Shown: one piece after another, positions 1 to 11,006 of the stretch
How positions within the stretch are numbered: the stretch's first letter is position 1
How the letters are laid out: each line of letters starts with the position of its first letter
Assembly (NCBI GenBank): GCA_963575745.1
Contig: CAUYUJ010014604.1
Coordinates: 397,087-461,086 of the forward strand
Length of the DNA stretch: 64,000 bases
Origin: Prorocentrum cordatum
Taxonomy: Eukaryota; Sar; Dinophyceae; Prorocentrales; Prorocentraceae
Direction: 5' to 3'
Position numbers and translations under genes: made by a program
The notes under the pieces: model-generated
Seen by the model: only the letters and a program-made list of their open reading frames with translations
Told to the model about the DNA's origin: nothing
Database searches by the model: none

Positions 1-560
1 AAGGATTTATGCGTTCTCGCTTCCCCCGTTTCCCAGCGCTCCCTCACGGCCTCGCTCGGAGCCCCTTCAGATCGCTCCAAGACGGGCCACGAGGCCCTCG
101 GAAGAGGGCCCCAAGACGGCCCAGGAGGCTCCCCAGACAACCCAAGTGTGCCCCAAGAGCTCCCCAAGAGAGGGCCCAGAGGGGGACCGCCAACCGATAT
201 TTGGAGGTCTCTGTCCCTTAAGGCCGCCTGTAGGCCCCCAGAGGCCACCAAAAGGCTCCCACGAAGCCCCGTGAGGCGCGTAAGAGGCCCCCAGGAAGCC
301 CCAAGAGACCCCCAAGGGGCTCCCAGGGAACGCCCAAGAGGCCCCCGAACACACCCCAAGAAATAATGTCTTCAGAAAACCTTCCGGGGACATGGTTCAT
401 CATGGGCCCGAGAGTTCCCGGAGGCCCCCAAGGGGCCCCCAGGGAACGCCCAAGAGACCCCCCAACACACCCGAACAAACCATGTCCCCAGAAAGCCTTC
501 CGGGGACATGGTTCATCATGGGCCCGCGAGTCTCTGGAGGCTTCGAAGTACCATCATGCT
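1..560. repeat. GC-rich degenerate 10-bp-phased repeats with a 116-bp tandem duplication
   Basis: Blocks such as CCCAAGAGGC and CCCAGGGAAC recur at about 10-bp spacing. A segment containing GGGACATGGTTCATCATGGG occurs twice 116 bp apart (about 313-429 and 430-545), and a decayed third copy lies near 947. No protein-like frame was recognised; the open frames here are Pro/Arg/Gly-rich products of the repeat. Confidence 0.75.
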
Positions 561-666
561 ACAGGAGACCTGTCTGGGAAGTTGATTGGGAACATGACTG
601 ATCGCCTTCTCGCGGCCCTCCGCAGATCGTTTCGCACAAAGTTGCCCCAAGTGCCCTCTTGAACCG

Positions 667-2526
<1,860 letters not shown>

Positions 2527-2531
2527 CATTC
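2527..2531. repeat. Left target-site duplication of the LTR element (CATTC)
   Basis: CATTC lies directly before the 5' LTR and is repeated directly after the 3' LTR at 23823-23827. A 5-bp duplication is normal for Ty1/copia integration and fixes both outer ends of the element. Confidence 0.85.
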
Positions 2532-2873
2532 AGTAAATATGCTCCTCTCCGCCTCATATTCAATTAGAACTTAACTTAGTTTGCATGCATTGCACTGTCC
2601 GCTGGAACTGATGCTGCGTTTCCGCAGCCGTATGACTGCTCGAGCCAGCCGGCCTCGGCTGGCAGGAGAGAAGAGGAGTGCGCTGGGGCGCGCGGGCGGC
2701 TCGTCGTCGTCCGTCCTCGGCCGACCTCCTCCCTTCACATTCCTTATCGAGTAGTCTTGCTTAGCGGATACTTGTCTTATCAATGTCTCATCCCGTCCCC
2801 TCTCTCCCTGAGCAGAGTGAACATGAGATCTTAATTCCTTTGTCATCTTACCCCGATTCTCAGAGGAAAGATT
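2532..2873 (+). repeat. 5' long terminal repeat
   Basis: The repeat is 342 bp. It begins AGTAAATATG and ends GAAAGATT; the other copy begins AGT and ends ACT, a 3-bp inverted terminus. It differs from the 3' LTR at eight positions: seven internal and the penultimate base. An ATG at 2783 inside the LTR opens the first long frame, which runs through the primer-binding site. No clear TATA box was seen. Confidence 0.95.
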
Positions 2874-3520
2874 GGTTATCAGCCGAAACGCGCGACTTAG
2901 TCGACGCGGGGCCATTAGATACAAAAGAAGATCTTCCAGCTGCACCCCGCGACTCAGTCGTTGCGGGAAAGAGTTATGATAAGACTGATATCGTGTCCAA
3001 TATCTCGAGGAGCGCCGACAGGCGCGTTGTACAACATGATGGACACGACACAGACAGTGACGGCCCAGTTCGGGGCCGAATCCCTCCTTCAGACATCGCC
3101 ACTCGGGTAGTAAGGGGAAGAAATACCGAGGAGATAGCCGAAATGTCGGTAGACGTATCCCCCGTGAGAGCTCCGATAGGTAATCGTGAGCGAACCCCGG
3201 GCCCGCACGGGCGAGATGGCGTCACACCAAGACCCAGACAAAGTGCGTATTCATCATGGGGTGCCAAATCGACGGAGTCAATAAGCTCAATTCCGAATAC
3301 TCCACACGCTACTGCCATTGCCGCTGGTGAAGCCGGCCGGCCAGGGGAAGTTCAAAGGAAGATGAATACGTACCCTGATATCCCGACCGAGTGGGTGGGC
3401 ACGAGTGTCAACGCCCCAACCCCGATAGCACTTAACGGACAATTCGGTCAGGACAGTGATGGCCCGATTGAAAAAGGACTGAGGAAGATTTTGATAGCAT
3501 CAATCATGATATTTCCTTGA
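2783..3520 (+). CDS. Leader ORF 1 of the LTR element, unknown function
   Basis: This frame of 245 codons starts at an ATG inside the 5' LTR. Its product is hydrophilic, rich in Asp, Arg, Ser and Pro, with no membrane segment and no recognised domain. It ends in TGA at 3518-3520, and the next open frame begins at once in another phase, so the two may be one gene broken by an indel. The frame carries two of the dispersed hairpins, at 2893-2903 and 2950-2960. The start codon is uncertain because the true start may lie inside or outside the LTR. Confidence 0.4.
   Translation: MSHPVPSLPEQSEHEILIPLSSYPDSQRKDWLSAETRDLVDAGPLDTKEDLPAAPRDSVVAGKSYDKTDIVSNISRSADRRVVQHDGHDTDSDGPVRGRIPPSDIATRVVRGRNTEEIAEMSVDVSPVRAPIGNRERTPGPHGRDGVTPRPRQSAYSSWGAKSTESISSIPNTPHATAIAAGEAGRPGEVQRKMNTYPDIPTEWVGTSVNAPTPIALNGQFGQDSDGPIEKGLRKILIASIMIFP
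2873..2882 (+). promoter_or_regulatory. Candidate tRNA primer-binding site
   Basis: TGGTTATCAG sits at the inner edge of the 5' LTR. TGG at this point is expected from pairing with a tRNA 3' CCA end, and the following bases resemble, without matching, the initiator-Met PBS of plant copia elements (TGGTATCAGAGC). The cognate tRNA is not identified. Confidence 0.6.
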
Positions 3521-4233
3521 TCCGAGCTTTGTCCGTGATGTTGGAAGAAGACATCCCTGCTCAAGACGAAAGATGGTCTCCAGATGGATCCGATGAAGAC
3601 ACTCGTATTCTGACGCCTCAGGCGGGCAGGGCGGGGGCTCAGATGAAGCATGAGAGGGAGTCTACAGGACGAACCCCCGCGCCTCACCTCAAGAAGCAAC
3701 GGAATGAGGACTACGAGCTAAACGTCTCGCCACTGAAGGAAGGTTTCTTCCGTAATGCCACCGCCTCAGGTGAGTGGCGACCCTCGATTCCAGCTGTTGT
3801 TGAAGATGAAGAAATGGTCGGACAACCAGCTACGTGTGCTCAGCTAATAACACGAGACGAAAAGGATGAGGAATTCTTAAACGCGCCCAAACCACCAAAA
3901 AGTACCTTCCTTCGCCCCAGATCAACTGCCCCAAGCAGGGGAAGGCCAAAGATACCAAGATCAGGAGCGAGATCTACTTCAAGGAGCAATAGTGCGGTTT
4001 CTATGATGGAGGCATGTTGGAACCCCAACCCTGACTGCGCGCCTCAGGCGGAGAGCAGATGCCCAGGAAAAGCCAACAGGCCAGAAGGCGCATGTAGGAA
4101 CCCAGTGTGCAATAAGTGCTCGGATGTTTGCAACAAGTGTAACATGCAATGGCTGTGCGCGGAGTTTTACCAATGGGCGAGCATAACTGCACATATCTCC
4201 TCATGCAGTCTATTCAGGACCAGGCCAGGCTAG
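3517..4233 (+). CDS. Leader ORF 2, ends in a Cys-rich segment, unknown function
   Basis: This frame continues the leader region. It is basic and Ser/Pro-rich, and its last 65 or so residues are Cys-rich: about ten cysteines at 4015-4190, including CNKCSDVCNKC. That spacing suggests metal binding, but no named zinc-finger family fits confidently. It overlaps the next frame from 4149, so the Cys-rich end probably joins the coiled-coil frame after an indel. Hairpins lie at 3757-3778 and 4040-4050. No homologue was recognised. Confidence 0.4.
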   Translation: MIRALSVMLEEDIPAQDERWSPDGSDEDTRILTPQAGRAGAQMKHERESTGRTPAPHLKKQRNEDYELNVSPLKEGFFRNATASGEWRPSIPAVVEDEEMVGQPATCAQLITRDEKDEEFLNAPKPPKSTFLRPRSTAPSRGRPKIPRSGARSTSRSNSAVSMMEACWNPNPDCAPQAESRCPGKANRPEGACRNPVCNKCSDVCNKCNMQWLCAEFYQWASITAHISSCSLFRTRPG

Positions 4234-5648
4234 CGGAGGCTAACACTCAGAGGGAGTTTCTGACCAATGAAGCGCAACTGGCCGAAAGAGCTCGATTGGA
4301 CAGAGAAGAATTAACTGAAACTGTAATCGAAGCTAGAAAAACGTTCGAGGCTGAGCGGATCGCCCTAGCCATGGCTGCTAGAGAGCGTGAACAGGCGCTG
4401 ATCGACCATGTGTACAATCAGACCGAGGCCGTTAAATGGCAAGTGGAGCGGGAAGCCGAAAATAAATACAGGGAATTATTGACTTCGGAGAGACAGGCCG
4501 TCATGGTGGCAAATACAGAATCTGCTGACGCCAATGCAGTTGCCGCTGCCGTCGCGGTGGCCAGGACAGAAGGAGAACAAATCGCGACAGTCATGGCGGA
4601 GCGAGAAAAACAGGGCTTACAAGAAGAGCTCAAGACAGCCAGGCTGGAAGCAGCCAACGCCCAAGCCGTAGCTGCGAAGATGACCAACCAGAACAATCTC
4701 TATCTGGAAGAGCTTAAATCGCATGAGGAAGCTAGATCGCCCCTCCAGCGCGTAACGTCGAGCAATGCTAAATGCCCGCCAGCTAAGCCGACCGGATCGA
4801 ACATGCACCAGTTGTCGACGGCCCAGTCGTCGGGCATTGTATCCGTCCCTACGCAATTTGATCAGATGACCTTGGCAAATGCGGGGGCATCGACCATGCT
4901 GGTAGGAGGTGCAATGCGTCCTCCTCCCGAGGGGAGAGGAAGCACACTCTCCGTGGATCAATTCTGTGCCGTTTGTTTTCGTCTAAAGACGGACAATTGC
5001 GTCGGATGTGATAGATCGGCGTGTGAAGAACGTGTCGATGCGAGTACTAGGAGATGCTCTGGATGCGACCTGTGGAAGAGTGAAAGGTCAGCTGCCAACT
5101 TGCGAGAAGAAGAGATTGCTTCGAACGCAGCTAATGCAGAGAAAGGGAAGATGAGGCTTAAGGCTATCATCACCGACCCGACTCCGTATACTGAAACTAA
5201 ACGAGAAGCCGGATTCACATCGAATACGTTCGGATTTCCGCTGCTTTCGCAAGAAACTCTGGTGAGGCCGCTGTTGCGTCAACATTTTACTGTGCCAGGC
5301 CCTGCCCTAGAAGGTCCGGCGAAGCCGAGTGCCGCCGAGAATGGACTTCCTGTAGGGGTGAAGCTAACTGGACCTAACGAAGATAACACTCTCGCCAGTC
5401 TCCGCCCATCCTATGGAGATGGTCCCACGGGAATGACGGCGACTAAGTCGTCGGCGAAGCAGGGCAGGGCGGAGAAGGAGACGACGAGAGCGACGCTCCT
5501 AACACTGAGATCGTATCTTCGCATGAAGATGATCGTGGTAGAGGACCACGTGGGTCGCCCCCGGGAAGCCCAGGGGGGTCAGACCCCATTGAGGGCGGGG
5601 GTGGACGCAGGGGGCCCCAGGGCCCCGGCGGACCGCACGACTCGGTAG
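4149..5648 (+). CDS. Leader ORF 3: coiled-coil protein with a second Cys-rich motif
   Basis: The frame has 499 codons. The first half (about residues 20-190) is rich in Glu, Ala, Arg and Gln with heptad-like spacing and almost no Pro or Gly, as in a long coiled coil. A second Cys-rich stretch follows at about 4966-5070 (CAVC, CVGCDRSAC, CSGC), suggesting a zinc-binding module. The C-terminus is Pro/Gly-rich and becomes the shadow of the Gag frame from about 5500. A coiled coil plus zinc module would suit a structural or nucleic-acid-binding role, but that is inference. Confidence 0.45.
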   Translation: MAVRGVLPMGEHNCTYLLMQSIQDQARLAEANTQREFLTNEAQLAERARLDREELTETVIEARKTFEAERIALAMAAREREQALIDHVYNQTEAVKWQVEREAENKYRELLTSERQAVMVANTESADANAVAAAVAVARTEGEQIATVMAEREKQGLQEELKTARLEAANAQAVAAKMTNQNNLYLEELKSHEEARSPLQRVTSSNAKCPPAKPTGSNMHQLSTAQSSGIVSVPTQFDQMTLANAGASTMLVGGAMRPPPEGRGSTLSVDQFCAVCFRLKTDNCVGCDRSACEERVDASTRRCSGCDLWKSERSAANLREEEIASNAANAEKGKMRLKAIITDPTPYTETKREAGFTSNTFGFPLLSQETLVRPLLRQHFTVPGPALEGPAKPSAAENGLPVGVKLTGPNEDNTLASLRPSYGDGPTGMTATKSSAKQGRAEKETTRATLLTLRSYLRMKMIVVEDHVGRPREAQGGQTPLRAGVDAGGPRAPADRTTR

Positions 5649-6307
5649 TAATTGACGAAAGCACGCCGTCGGATCAGTGGAGACAGGTTGGTAGCAACCA
5701 GAAAATTGATTTGTTGGACATCCCTGATGTAACGAACATTCGTGAGTGGAAGATGCACGCAATACGCGCAATCGCTGGATCATCACCCGAGAGCCAGGCA
5801 GCACAGCACTGGATTGCTGAGGCTATGGATCCAGCTGTGGAGGATGAGCAACTCAAAGATGCAGGGCGATTTCAGCGTCTCGACCTCATGATCGCAACGA
5901 ATCTTATCGAAAAATTCAACAATATGCGAAAGAGTCGATATCAGCCTGGTCATCATACCCATTTCCTCCAACAGATTACTCGTGTGAAATTGAGCGCCCA
6001 GACCGAGGGGGGGCTCATGACTGGGCGCGAGATGGTGCGGGCAATTTGTCACTGGTGTGAGGTAAGATCGGAGTTGGGACAACGTCGCATTTCACGTGAC
6101 CCCTTCAAGGTGAACATTGACCCGCGCAAGCCTGATGCTGATCTGTATCATTTCTACAATGAATGGACAGACGATTACCAGCAGCTTTATGGCGCAAAGC
6201 CTCCGTCCGATGAGATGAGGGCCTCGATTCATGCACACTTTCTCGAACAATGCAGGAAACTGAGCAAACTGAACTTTATGCCAATTATACGACTTGTCAG
6301 AAGATAA
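5639..6307 (+). CDS. gag: Gag capsid-like region of the LTR element
   Basis: This frame is open from at least 5639 and carries a helical, capsid-like region with Trp/His-rich segments (WKMHAIRAIAG; HFYNEWTDDYQQLYG). It is placed directly upstream of zinc fingers and the protease, as Gag is in copia elements. A frame change at about 6294-6307 leads into the zinc-finger part. The assignment rests on position and architecture, not on a diagnostic motif. Confidence 0.5.
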   Translation, partial: DSVVIDESTPSDQWRQVGSNQKIDLLDIPDVTNIREWKMHAIRAIAGSSPESQAAQHWIAEAMDPAVEDEQLKDAGRFQRLDLMIATNLIEKFNNMRKSRYQPGHHTHFLQQITRVKLSAQTEGGLMTGREMVRAICHWCEVRSELGQRRISRDPFKVNIDPRKPDADLYHFYNEWTDDYQQLYGAKPPSDEMRASIHAHFLEQCRKLSKLNFMPIIRLVRR

Positions 6308-7220
6308 AATGGGACATGGCGTAAAGACTTATGAATGGCTAATGGAGCAGATTGAAGAAATGATGTTGCGAGAAAAAGAAGAGTGGAATATCGGCGTGCA
6401 TGAGGGCACCTTGAACCAACGTGCTAGGCAAGCACGATTCGGCGGAGGCGGAGGCAATGACAACCGGAGGAATACAGGCAGTAAAGCCGCCCCGGCAGAG
6501 ATTGCTGCTAAGTTGGGGAAACCCTCAGATGTCATGAAAAGCGGGAAGACTAAGGGCAAAACCACGTGCAGATACGTGAACAAGGGCGGAACTTGCCCGT
6601 GCGCAGGAAAGGGCTGTCCTTTCAATCTTAAGAAGCCCAAGAATGCCGCGCCGGCTCAGCCGAGTGCGGGACGAAAGTCCAGTGCCGCTCCTGCCCAGGA
6701 TAAGAACCCTAGAGGGAGATCGAAGGACAGGGGCCGAAAGGGGCAGGGCCGATCCCAGACCCCGACTGGCAACCGTGGGAAAGGAGGACAGCAGAATAAT
6801 ATAAGTCAGTCACGTGGGAAAGACAGTACCATTCCGTGTTACGCATACTCCCGAGACCCCAAGAATTGTCGAGGACCGGAAGACGGATGTAACAAAGCCC
6901 GCAGAGGGCTAACCGATGCTGAGGAGTTGAAGCGTGACAAGTGGGAACAAACGAGACTTGGCGCTGGGCAATCTTTGGGATATGAGCGTACATCCAAACA
7001 GGCCAATTTTGCCGCTGCCAATATTTCTTCGACGGGAAGCAATGGTGGCTCCAGAGCCACTAGTGCTAATTCCGACAAGCGTAAAAAGGATGGAGAGAAA
7101 AACAAAGGCGGCGGCAAAGGCAAAGACATGGTCTGCCGCTCCTACAAGGAAACGGGAAAATGCTCACGCGGAAAGGAATGCTGGTTCGCCAAGACCACTC
7201 CAGGTCATCCAGTTGCGTGA
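6294..7220 (+). CDS. gag: Gag nucleocapsid-like region with three CCCH-type motifs
   Basis: The frame of 308 codons begins with a helical stretch and then holds three spaced Cys/His clusters. The first is CRYVNKGGTCPCAGKGCPF near 6570-6630, the second CYAYSRDPKNCRGPEDGC near 6838-6895, and the third CRSYKETGKCSRGKECWF near 7135-7190. The first and third resemble CCCH RNA-binding fingers; most copia elements instead use one CCHC knuckle. Linkers are rich in Lys, Arg, Gly and Ser, as expected for nucleic-acid binding. A hairpin with the exact core CGGCTCAGCCG sits at 6652-6662 between fingers 1 and 2. The protease frame follows in the same phase after a stop. Confidence 0.6.
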   Translation: MSEDKMGHGVKTYEWLMEQIEEMMLREKEEWNIGVHEGTLNQRARQARFGGGGGNDNRRNTGSKAAPAEIAAKLGKPSDVMKSGKTKGKTTCRYVNKGGTCPCAGKGCPFNLKKPKNAAPAQPSAGRKSSAAPAQDKNPRGRSKDRGRKGQGRSQTPTGNRGKGGQQNNISQSRGKDSTIPCYAYSRDPKNCRGPEDGCNKARRGLTDAEELKRDKWEQTRLGAGQSLGYERTSKQANFAAANISSTGSNGGSRATSANSDKRKKDGEKNKGGGKGKDMVCRSYKETGKCSRGKECWFAKTTPGHPVA

Positions 7221-7262
7221 CAATGGCTCCACACTGGCGGCTCAGCCGTCAGTGCTGGAGGA

Positions 7263-8072
7263 ATGATAAACATAATTTCATTAATGGTCTTCTTTCTTGC
7301 CGCCCTTGTTTGGCAGACGTGGCGAAGCCTGCGTCGGTTGAGCAGAAAACGGGGGGGTTGGAAGAGACCCGCTGATTCAGTCGGCTTGGGTGCCGTCGCG
7401 TGCCCAGCTCCATTATTCCGGGGCCTCCCAGGGCAGAAGCAAAACAGCCCTAATATTTTGACTGTTACGTCTAATGCCGATGGGGGAGACTATTGGGATA
7501 CCTCCAAAGGTGAGTTTCACCAGGACAGCAGGAAACATGTCGAGAGTCTCGTCCATGTCCTTGCGAATTTCCTGTGCCCTCTTTCTCGGGACGCGATCAA
7601 GAAGTACTGGTGCGTTCCCCCTAGTAAGAGCTGCATAAGACATCGGAATAGTAACCGATGCAGTCTCCGTGTCCGTTTTCACCCCTCTACGGAGGAGCCG
7701 ACTACCACTTGGAGGAAGGCGCGTCGCCACGACTTGAAAGAGTTGCCTTCGAGTAGCAAAGATAGATGGAAGTTCCCAGGAGAAATGCGCCGACAGATGT
7801 CGATACAGTCTAGGGCATCTGTCGCTGAAGCTCTAATCAGGGCATCAGACCTGCAAGATCATGTCTGGCATCTCTGGTTGAAGGACGAGGAGGGGAAAGA
7901 AGGCCCGCGCGGCTCAGCCGCTGCTGGATGCACAGACAAAGACGCTGCGTATCTGGGGGCGTTGAGCTTCATTATAGATACTGGGTGCGGGTACAACCTA
8001 ATTGCGGAGAGATACATTAGGAGCGCAGGTGCAATGACATTGATTCGAAAGCTTCCGCAATCGATCACTTGA
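7263..8072 (+). CDS. Aspartic protease region (DTG) of copia-type Pol
   Basis: Near the end of a 269-codon frame lies FIIDTGCGYNLIAE, with the codons for Asp-Thr-Gly at 7976-7984. A hydrophobic lead-in followed by D-T-G is the active-site pattern of retroelement aspartic proteases that cleave Gag-Pol. The rest of the protease continues in another frame from 8069 (SVRIACPKF, then a hydrophobic strand), so it is interrupted by an indel near 8069-8072. A hairpin at 7910-7920 lies in a Gly/Ala linker just upstream of the catalytic strand. Confidence 0.75.
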   Translation: MINIISLMVFFLAALVWQTWRSLRRLSRKRGGWKRPADSVGLGAVACPAPLFRGLPGQKQNSPNILTVTSNADGGDYWDTSKGEFHQDSRKHVESLVHVLANFLCPLSRDAIKKYWCVPPSKSCIRHRNSNRCSLRVRFHPSTEEPTTTWRKARRHDLKELPSSSKDRWKFPGEMRRQMSIQSRASVAEALIRASDLQDHVWHLWLKDEEGKEGPRGSAAAGCTDKDAAYLGALSFIIDTGCGYNLIAERYIRSAGAMTLIRKLPQSIT

Positions 8073-9085
8073 ACACTGCTGGGGGGGAGTCTAAGGCCCT
8101 CGGTTCAGTTCGCATCGCGTGTCCCAAATTTATGGGTGGTAGTTTTAATGCTTTAGTCATGCCGGAGACCCCGTGCGTGATTTCGGTAGGAGAGCGGTGC
8201 ATGGATCGCGGCTTTAGTTTCTTTTGGCCAGCAGGCCAAAGGCCCCCCTACCTATTGTTGCCCAGCGGCCAAAGAGTGGACCTGGCCGTTGAGGGCAAGA
8301 TACCATACCTGACCCTATCAGGCAAGGAGGCGCTGGGTCAGTGGATGTGTGCAGCTGCCGCCGGAAGGAGTGAGCCCCCCGAGCGGTGGTGTTGCGCGAC
8401 GCTGGGCGCCAAGGCATTCTTGGGCAACGTGGAATCTGCGGGAGGCCCTCCGCCCCACGCTGTCCAGACTCGCGTAACCATAGACCTGCGCACACATGAG
8501 CTGATTGGTACCCACAGCTACGCTGATGGGCGGCCGACTGAGATCGCGCCCGCTTCCCCGTCTTCGATAGACTCTGCGGATACCATCATCTACTTCTACT
8601 ATTCGCCTCAGGTGGCCGGCGAATGCGGTTGGAATCGGACGCCGACCGGTATTGCTGCCCCTAAAAGCCTCAGGGCTTTGCCCGACCACGGTCAAGCCGT
8701 CGGTCCATTCGACGAGCAGCCCGGCAAAGCCGAGGCTTGCGCTGCCGCATATAGATGCCAGTGCGGATGCGGAGTTTCAGGATACCTCCCGTACGAAGCA
8801 AGTAGAGGACTAGACTCCAGTGCGTGCAACGCAGCCCCAGGACCCGAGGAGGGCGAGGCTGGAGACGCTGACGGTGTCGACTTAGTCGACGTCGACGCAC
8901 CGCCAGATTTAGACCCAGATGTTGCGGAGGTTGAGGTGTCGGAGACCCTTGGCGAGCGGCTCAAAAAGGCTGCAGCCTCCCTACCGCACCTTCTAACTCA
9001 TACTCCCAACAACCCATATTGTTCAGTGTGCAATTGGGCCAAAGCTATCAGAAGCAACAGCGCAAAGCGCAGAACAAAGGGCTAA
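8069..9085 (+). CDS. Protease C-part and pre-integrase HHCC region
   Basis: The first part of this 338-codon frame continues the protease fold. Near the end, LPHLLTHTPNNPYCSVCNWA (about 8979-9040) shows the His, His, Cys-x2-Cys spacing of the zinc-binding region before copia integrases. An acidic linker (about 8850-8950) separates the two. GTCGACTTAGTCGAC at 8876-8890 is one of the dispersed palindromes. The integrase core follows in another phase. Confidence 0.65.
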   Translation: MNTAGGESKALGSVRIACPKFMGGSFNALVMPETPCVISVGERCMDRGFSFFWPAGQRPPYLLLPSGQRVDLAVEGKIPYLTLSGKEALGQWMCAAAAGRSEPPERWCCATLGAKAFLGNVESAGGPPPHAVQTRVTIDLRTHELIGTHSYADGRPTEIAPASPSSIDSADTIIYFYYSPQVAGECGWNRTPTGIAAPKSLRALPDHGQAVGPFDEQPGKAEACAAAYRCQCGCGVSGYLPYEASRGLDSSACNAAPGPEEGEAGDADGVDLVDVDAPPDLDPDVAEVEVSETLGERLKKAAASLPHLLTHTPNNPYCSVCNWAKAIRSNSAKRRTKG

Positions 9086-9995
9086 AGGTTCCCCGCCCAT
9101 GCGCTAACCCCACTTCGTTCGGACAACTGACGACGATGGACCATTGGTTTGCGATGGGTGAACTCTCGCGGGGACTCCACGACGAGACCGCGTGTGTGAC
9201 TTTTCGCGACCGAGCTACGGATTTTCTCGCCGCTCAGGGTGTACACGACAAGTCTGCGGTTCACGTTTGCAACTTTTAACTAAACCTGAGAGCCCCGGAG
9301 GAAAAGTTAGAATATGGTTATGCCGATGGTGCAAGAGAGCTTGCCAGGACATGTTACGAGCTCAATCTTGCCCATGGTCCTACCACCCCAGGAAATAAGA
9401 AACAAAACGCTGTCGCCGAGCCTGCGAACGGTGTTGTGCAGGGGGGGGCAGAGCCTTACTTATGCAGGCTGGTCTTCCACCGCCATTTTGGGCCTACGCA
9501 GTTCGATATTTCTGTCTATGCCACAATGCTAGGACCCCCGCTGACGGGCAGTCCAGTTGGGAAAGACGATTCGGGTGCCAATTCAATGCTCAGCCTCTTC
9601 CCTTCGGATCACTTGTCCGTTATGCGCCTCCACCTGAATCCCGATTTCGCACCGCCAAGACTGGGGCGACGATGATTCCAGGGATATACTTGGGGTATGT
9701 GCACAAAGCGGGGGGATTGGTCGGACCATATAGTTACGTTATACCTCTGAGACATTTGGATGGACTGAATATGGACTCAGGGCGTACACCAGAGGGAAAA
9801 CGACCTACAATCGAGAAATCTGATCAAGTGTACAGCAACATCTTAGATGGTACTGCTGACGACCAATCGCCTCAGTTTTTCCTTTGCGAAAAGCATACGA
9901 GAAAGCGGCGACGGATGTGCGTTCCGTCACAATCCCTACAGAGACAGGAGAGGCTGCGGCCGTCCCAGACGGACCACAGCCAGCCACAGGGATAA
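9019..9995 (+). pseudogene. Integrase core of copia-type Pol, broken by frame changes
   Basis: The three catalytic acidic residues can be placed, but in different frames. The first Asp is in TTMDHW (codon 9139-9141), the second Asp in YADGARELARTC (codon 9325-9327) and the Glu in NAVAEPANGVV (codon 9418-9420). The text around the second Asp and Glu matches the copia pattern D-G-x-E followed by NGVAER. Downstream, AGLPPPFWAYAV (from about 9465) and the later GIYLGYV also match conserved copia integrase C-terminal text. At least two frame changes fall between 9264 and 9470, so this copy cannot encode one continuous integrase as read. Confidence 0.8.
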
Positions 9996-10438
9996 GACCG
10001 GACAACACGTTTAATGCTGATGATCCTGCCATTCTGGTGCCACCGCCTCCTCAAGAAGGCGAGGGCGCCCCGCGCTTTGACCCTGAGGCCGATTTAGATG
10101 ATGACGGTCCTGGGGGTCTGTGCGTGGGTGATGTGCCTTTGGTAGTTGACGGCAGGGCCCCCCAGCGCGATTCCCATCCTGCAGACAAAAACCAGAAACT
10201 GGGACTCGCGCAACTTGAGTATCGTTTGGACAGACAGTCCAACTTCTCAGCGGCTAAGCCGCGTGAGAAAGTTCCAGGGAAAGGGCAACTTCTTGCTCGA
10301 ACAACTCAAAATCTGGATACGGTGGAGTACTTTGAAGACAGACGGATTGTTGCTGGACTTACAAAAGAAGAATTAACTCAAAAGCTTCCGTTGACAGGCC
10401 GTCGAAAGACGTGGTATACGAGTTGTTCTCTATTATGA
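9884..10438 (+). CDS. Acidic Pro-rich linker between integrase and RT, part 1
   Basis: This 184-codon frame is rich in Pro, Asp, Gly and Ala with no folded domain recognised. The variable linker between integrase and RT in copia Pol looks like this. It holds hairpin 10244-10269, whose outer stem TTCTCA/TGAGAA is perfect. The frame ends at 10438 and the text continues in another phase from about 10449. Confidence 0.4.
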   Translation: MRKAYEKAATDVRSVTIPTETGEAAAVPDGPQPATGIRPDNTFNADDPAILVPPPPQEGEGAPRFDPEADLDDDGPGGLCVGDVPLVVDGRAPQRDSHPADKNQKLGLAQLEYRLDRQSNFSAAKPREKVPGKGQLLARTTQNLDTVEYFEDRRIVAGLTKEELTQKLPLTGRRKTWYTSCSLL

Positions 10439-10448
10439 CCCTGATTAT

Positions 10449-10907
10449 GTGCCTATAACCCGAGTGTGGGTCACAGACCCAGACCCAAAATACAGTGCCC
10501 AATGGCTGAAGAAGTTACCTGAGTCTACCAATCCTGGAGTGCATCCTGGACGATGGTTCAACATGAACCAAGCCCAGCGCCGACAGGCCGTGGAACAATA
10601 CAAGGCAGAAAAGAGAGGATTCTTCGGTATAGAGGATCCTGGCCCTTGTCTCGGTCTCCTGCGTGACATCGGTCTAGATGTGGACGACCCACCGACTCCG
10701 CCTGATCCCGCAGTGGCTCAGCCGCTTGCGGCTCTCCCCGAAGCTAGGCTAACTGCACCTAAGGTGGCTGAGCAACTACGTCGAAAACAAAATGGCAGCC
10801 TGTGCTATACCCCTAGCAATGGGCGAGGGGCGGCGTCGCGAAACACCCGGGGCTGTCAAGTCACATCTGAGGCCGATGATTCATCAGAGGAAAATGTTCC
10901 CGAATAA
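10449..10907 (+). CDS. Linker between integrase and RT, part 2
   Basis: This 152-codon frame starts with a Trp/Tyr-containing stretch (PITRVWVTDPDPKYSAQW) and ends Pro/Ala-rich. It lies immediately upstream of RT text. It carries hairpin 10708-10731 (outer stem CCGCA/TGCGG). No family was recognised; it is probably part of the same polyprotein. Confidence 0.35.
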   Translation: MPITRVWVTDPDPKYSAQWLKKLPESTNPGVHPGRWFNMNQAQRRQAVEQYKAEKRGFFGIEDPGPCLGLLRDIGLDVDDPPTPPDPAVAQPLAALPEARLTAPKVAEQLRRKQNGSLCYTPSNGRGAASRNTRGCQVTSEADDSSEENVPE

Positions 10908-11006
10908 CACCTGTCGGACGACGAGGACATTTGGTGGAAACAAACATGGTATGGAGGCACTATTGCAAGAGACGGGCTACCCTCGGGCTCAGCCGGCAGG
11001 GATCCC

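Noticed and set aside
2571-2945. Minus-strand open frame repeated at both LTRs (also 23520-23825)
   Set aside because: It is duplicated only because the LTRs are duplicated; there is no domain, and it runs against the element's transcription.
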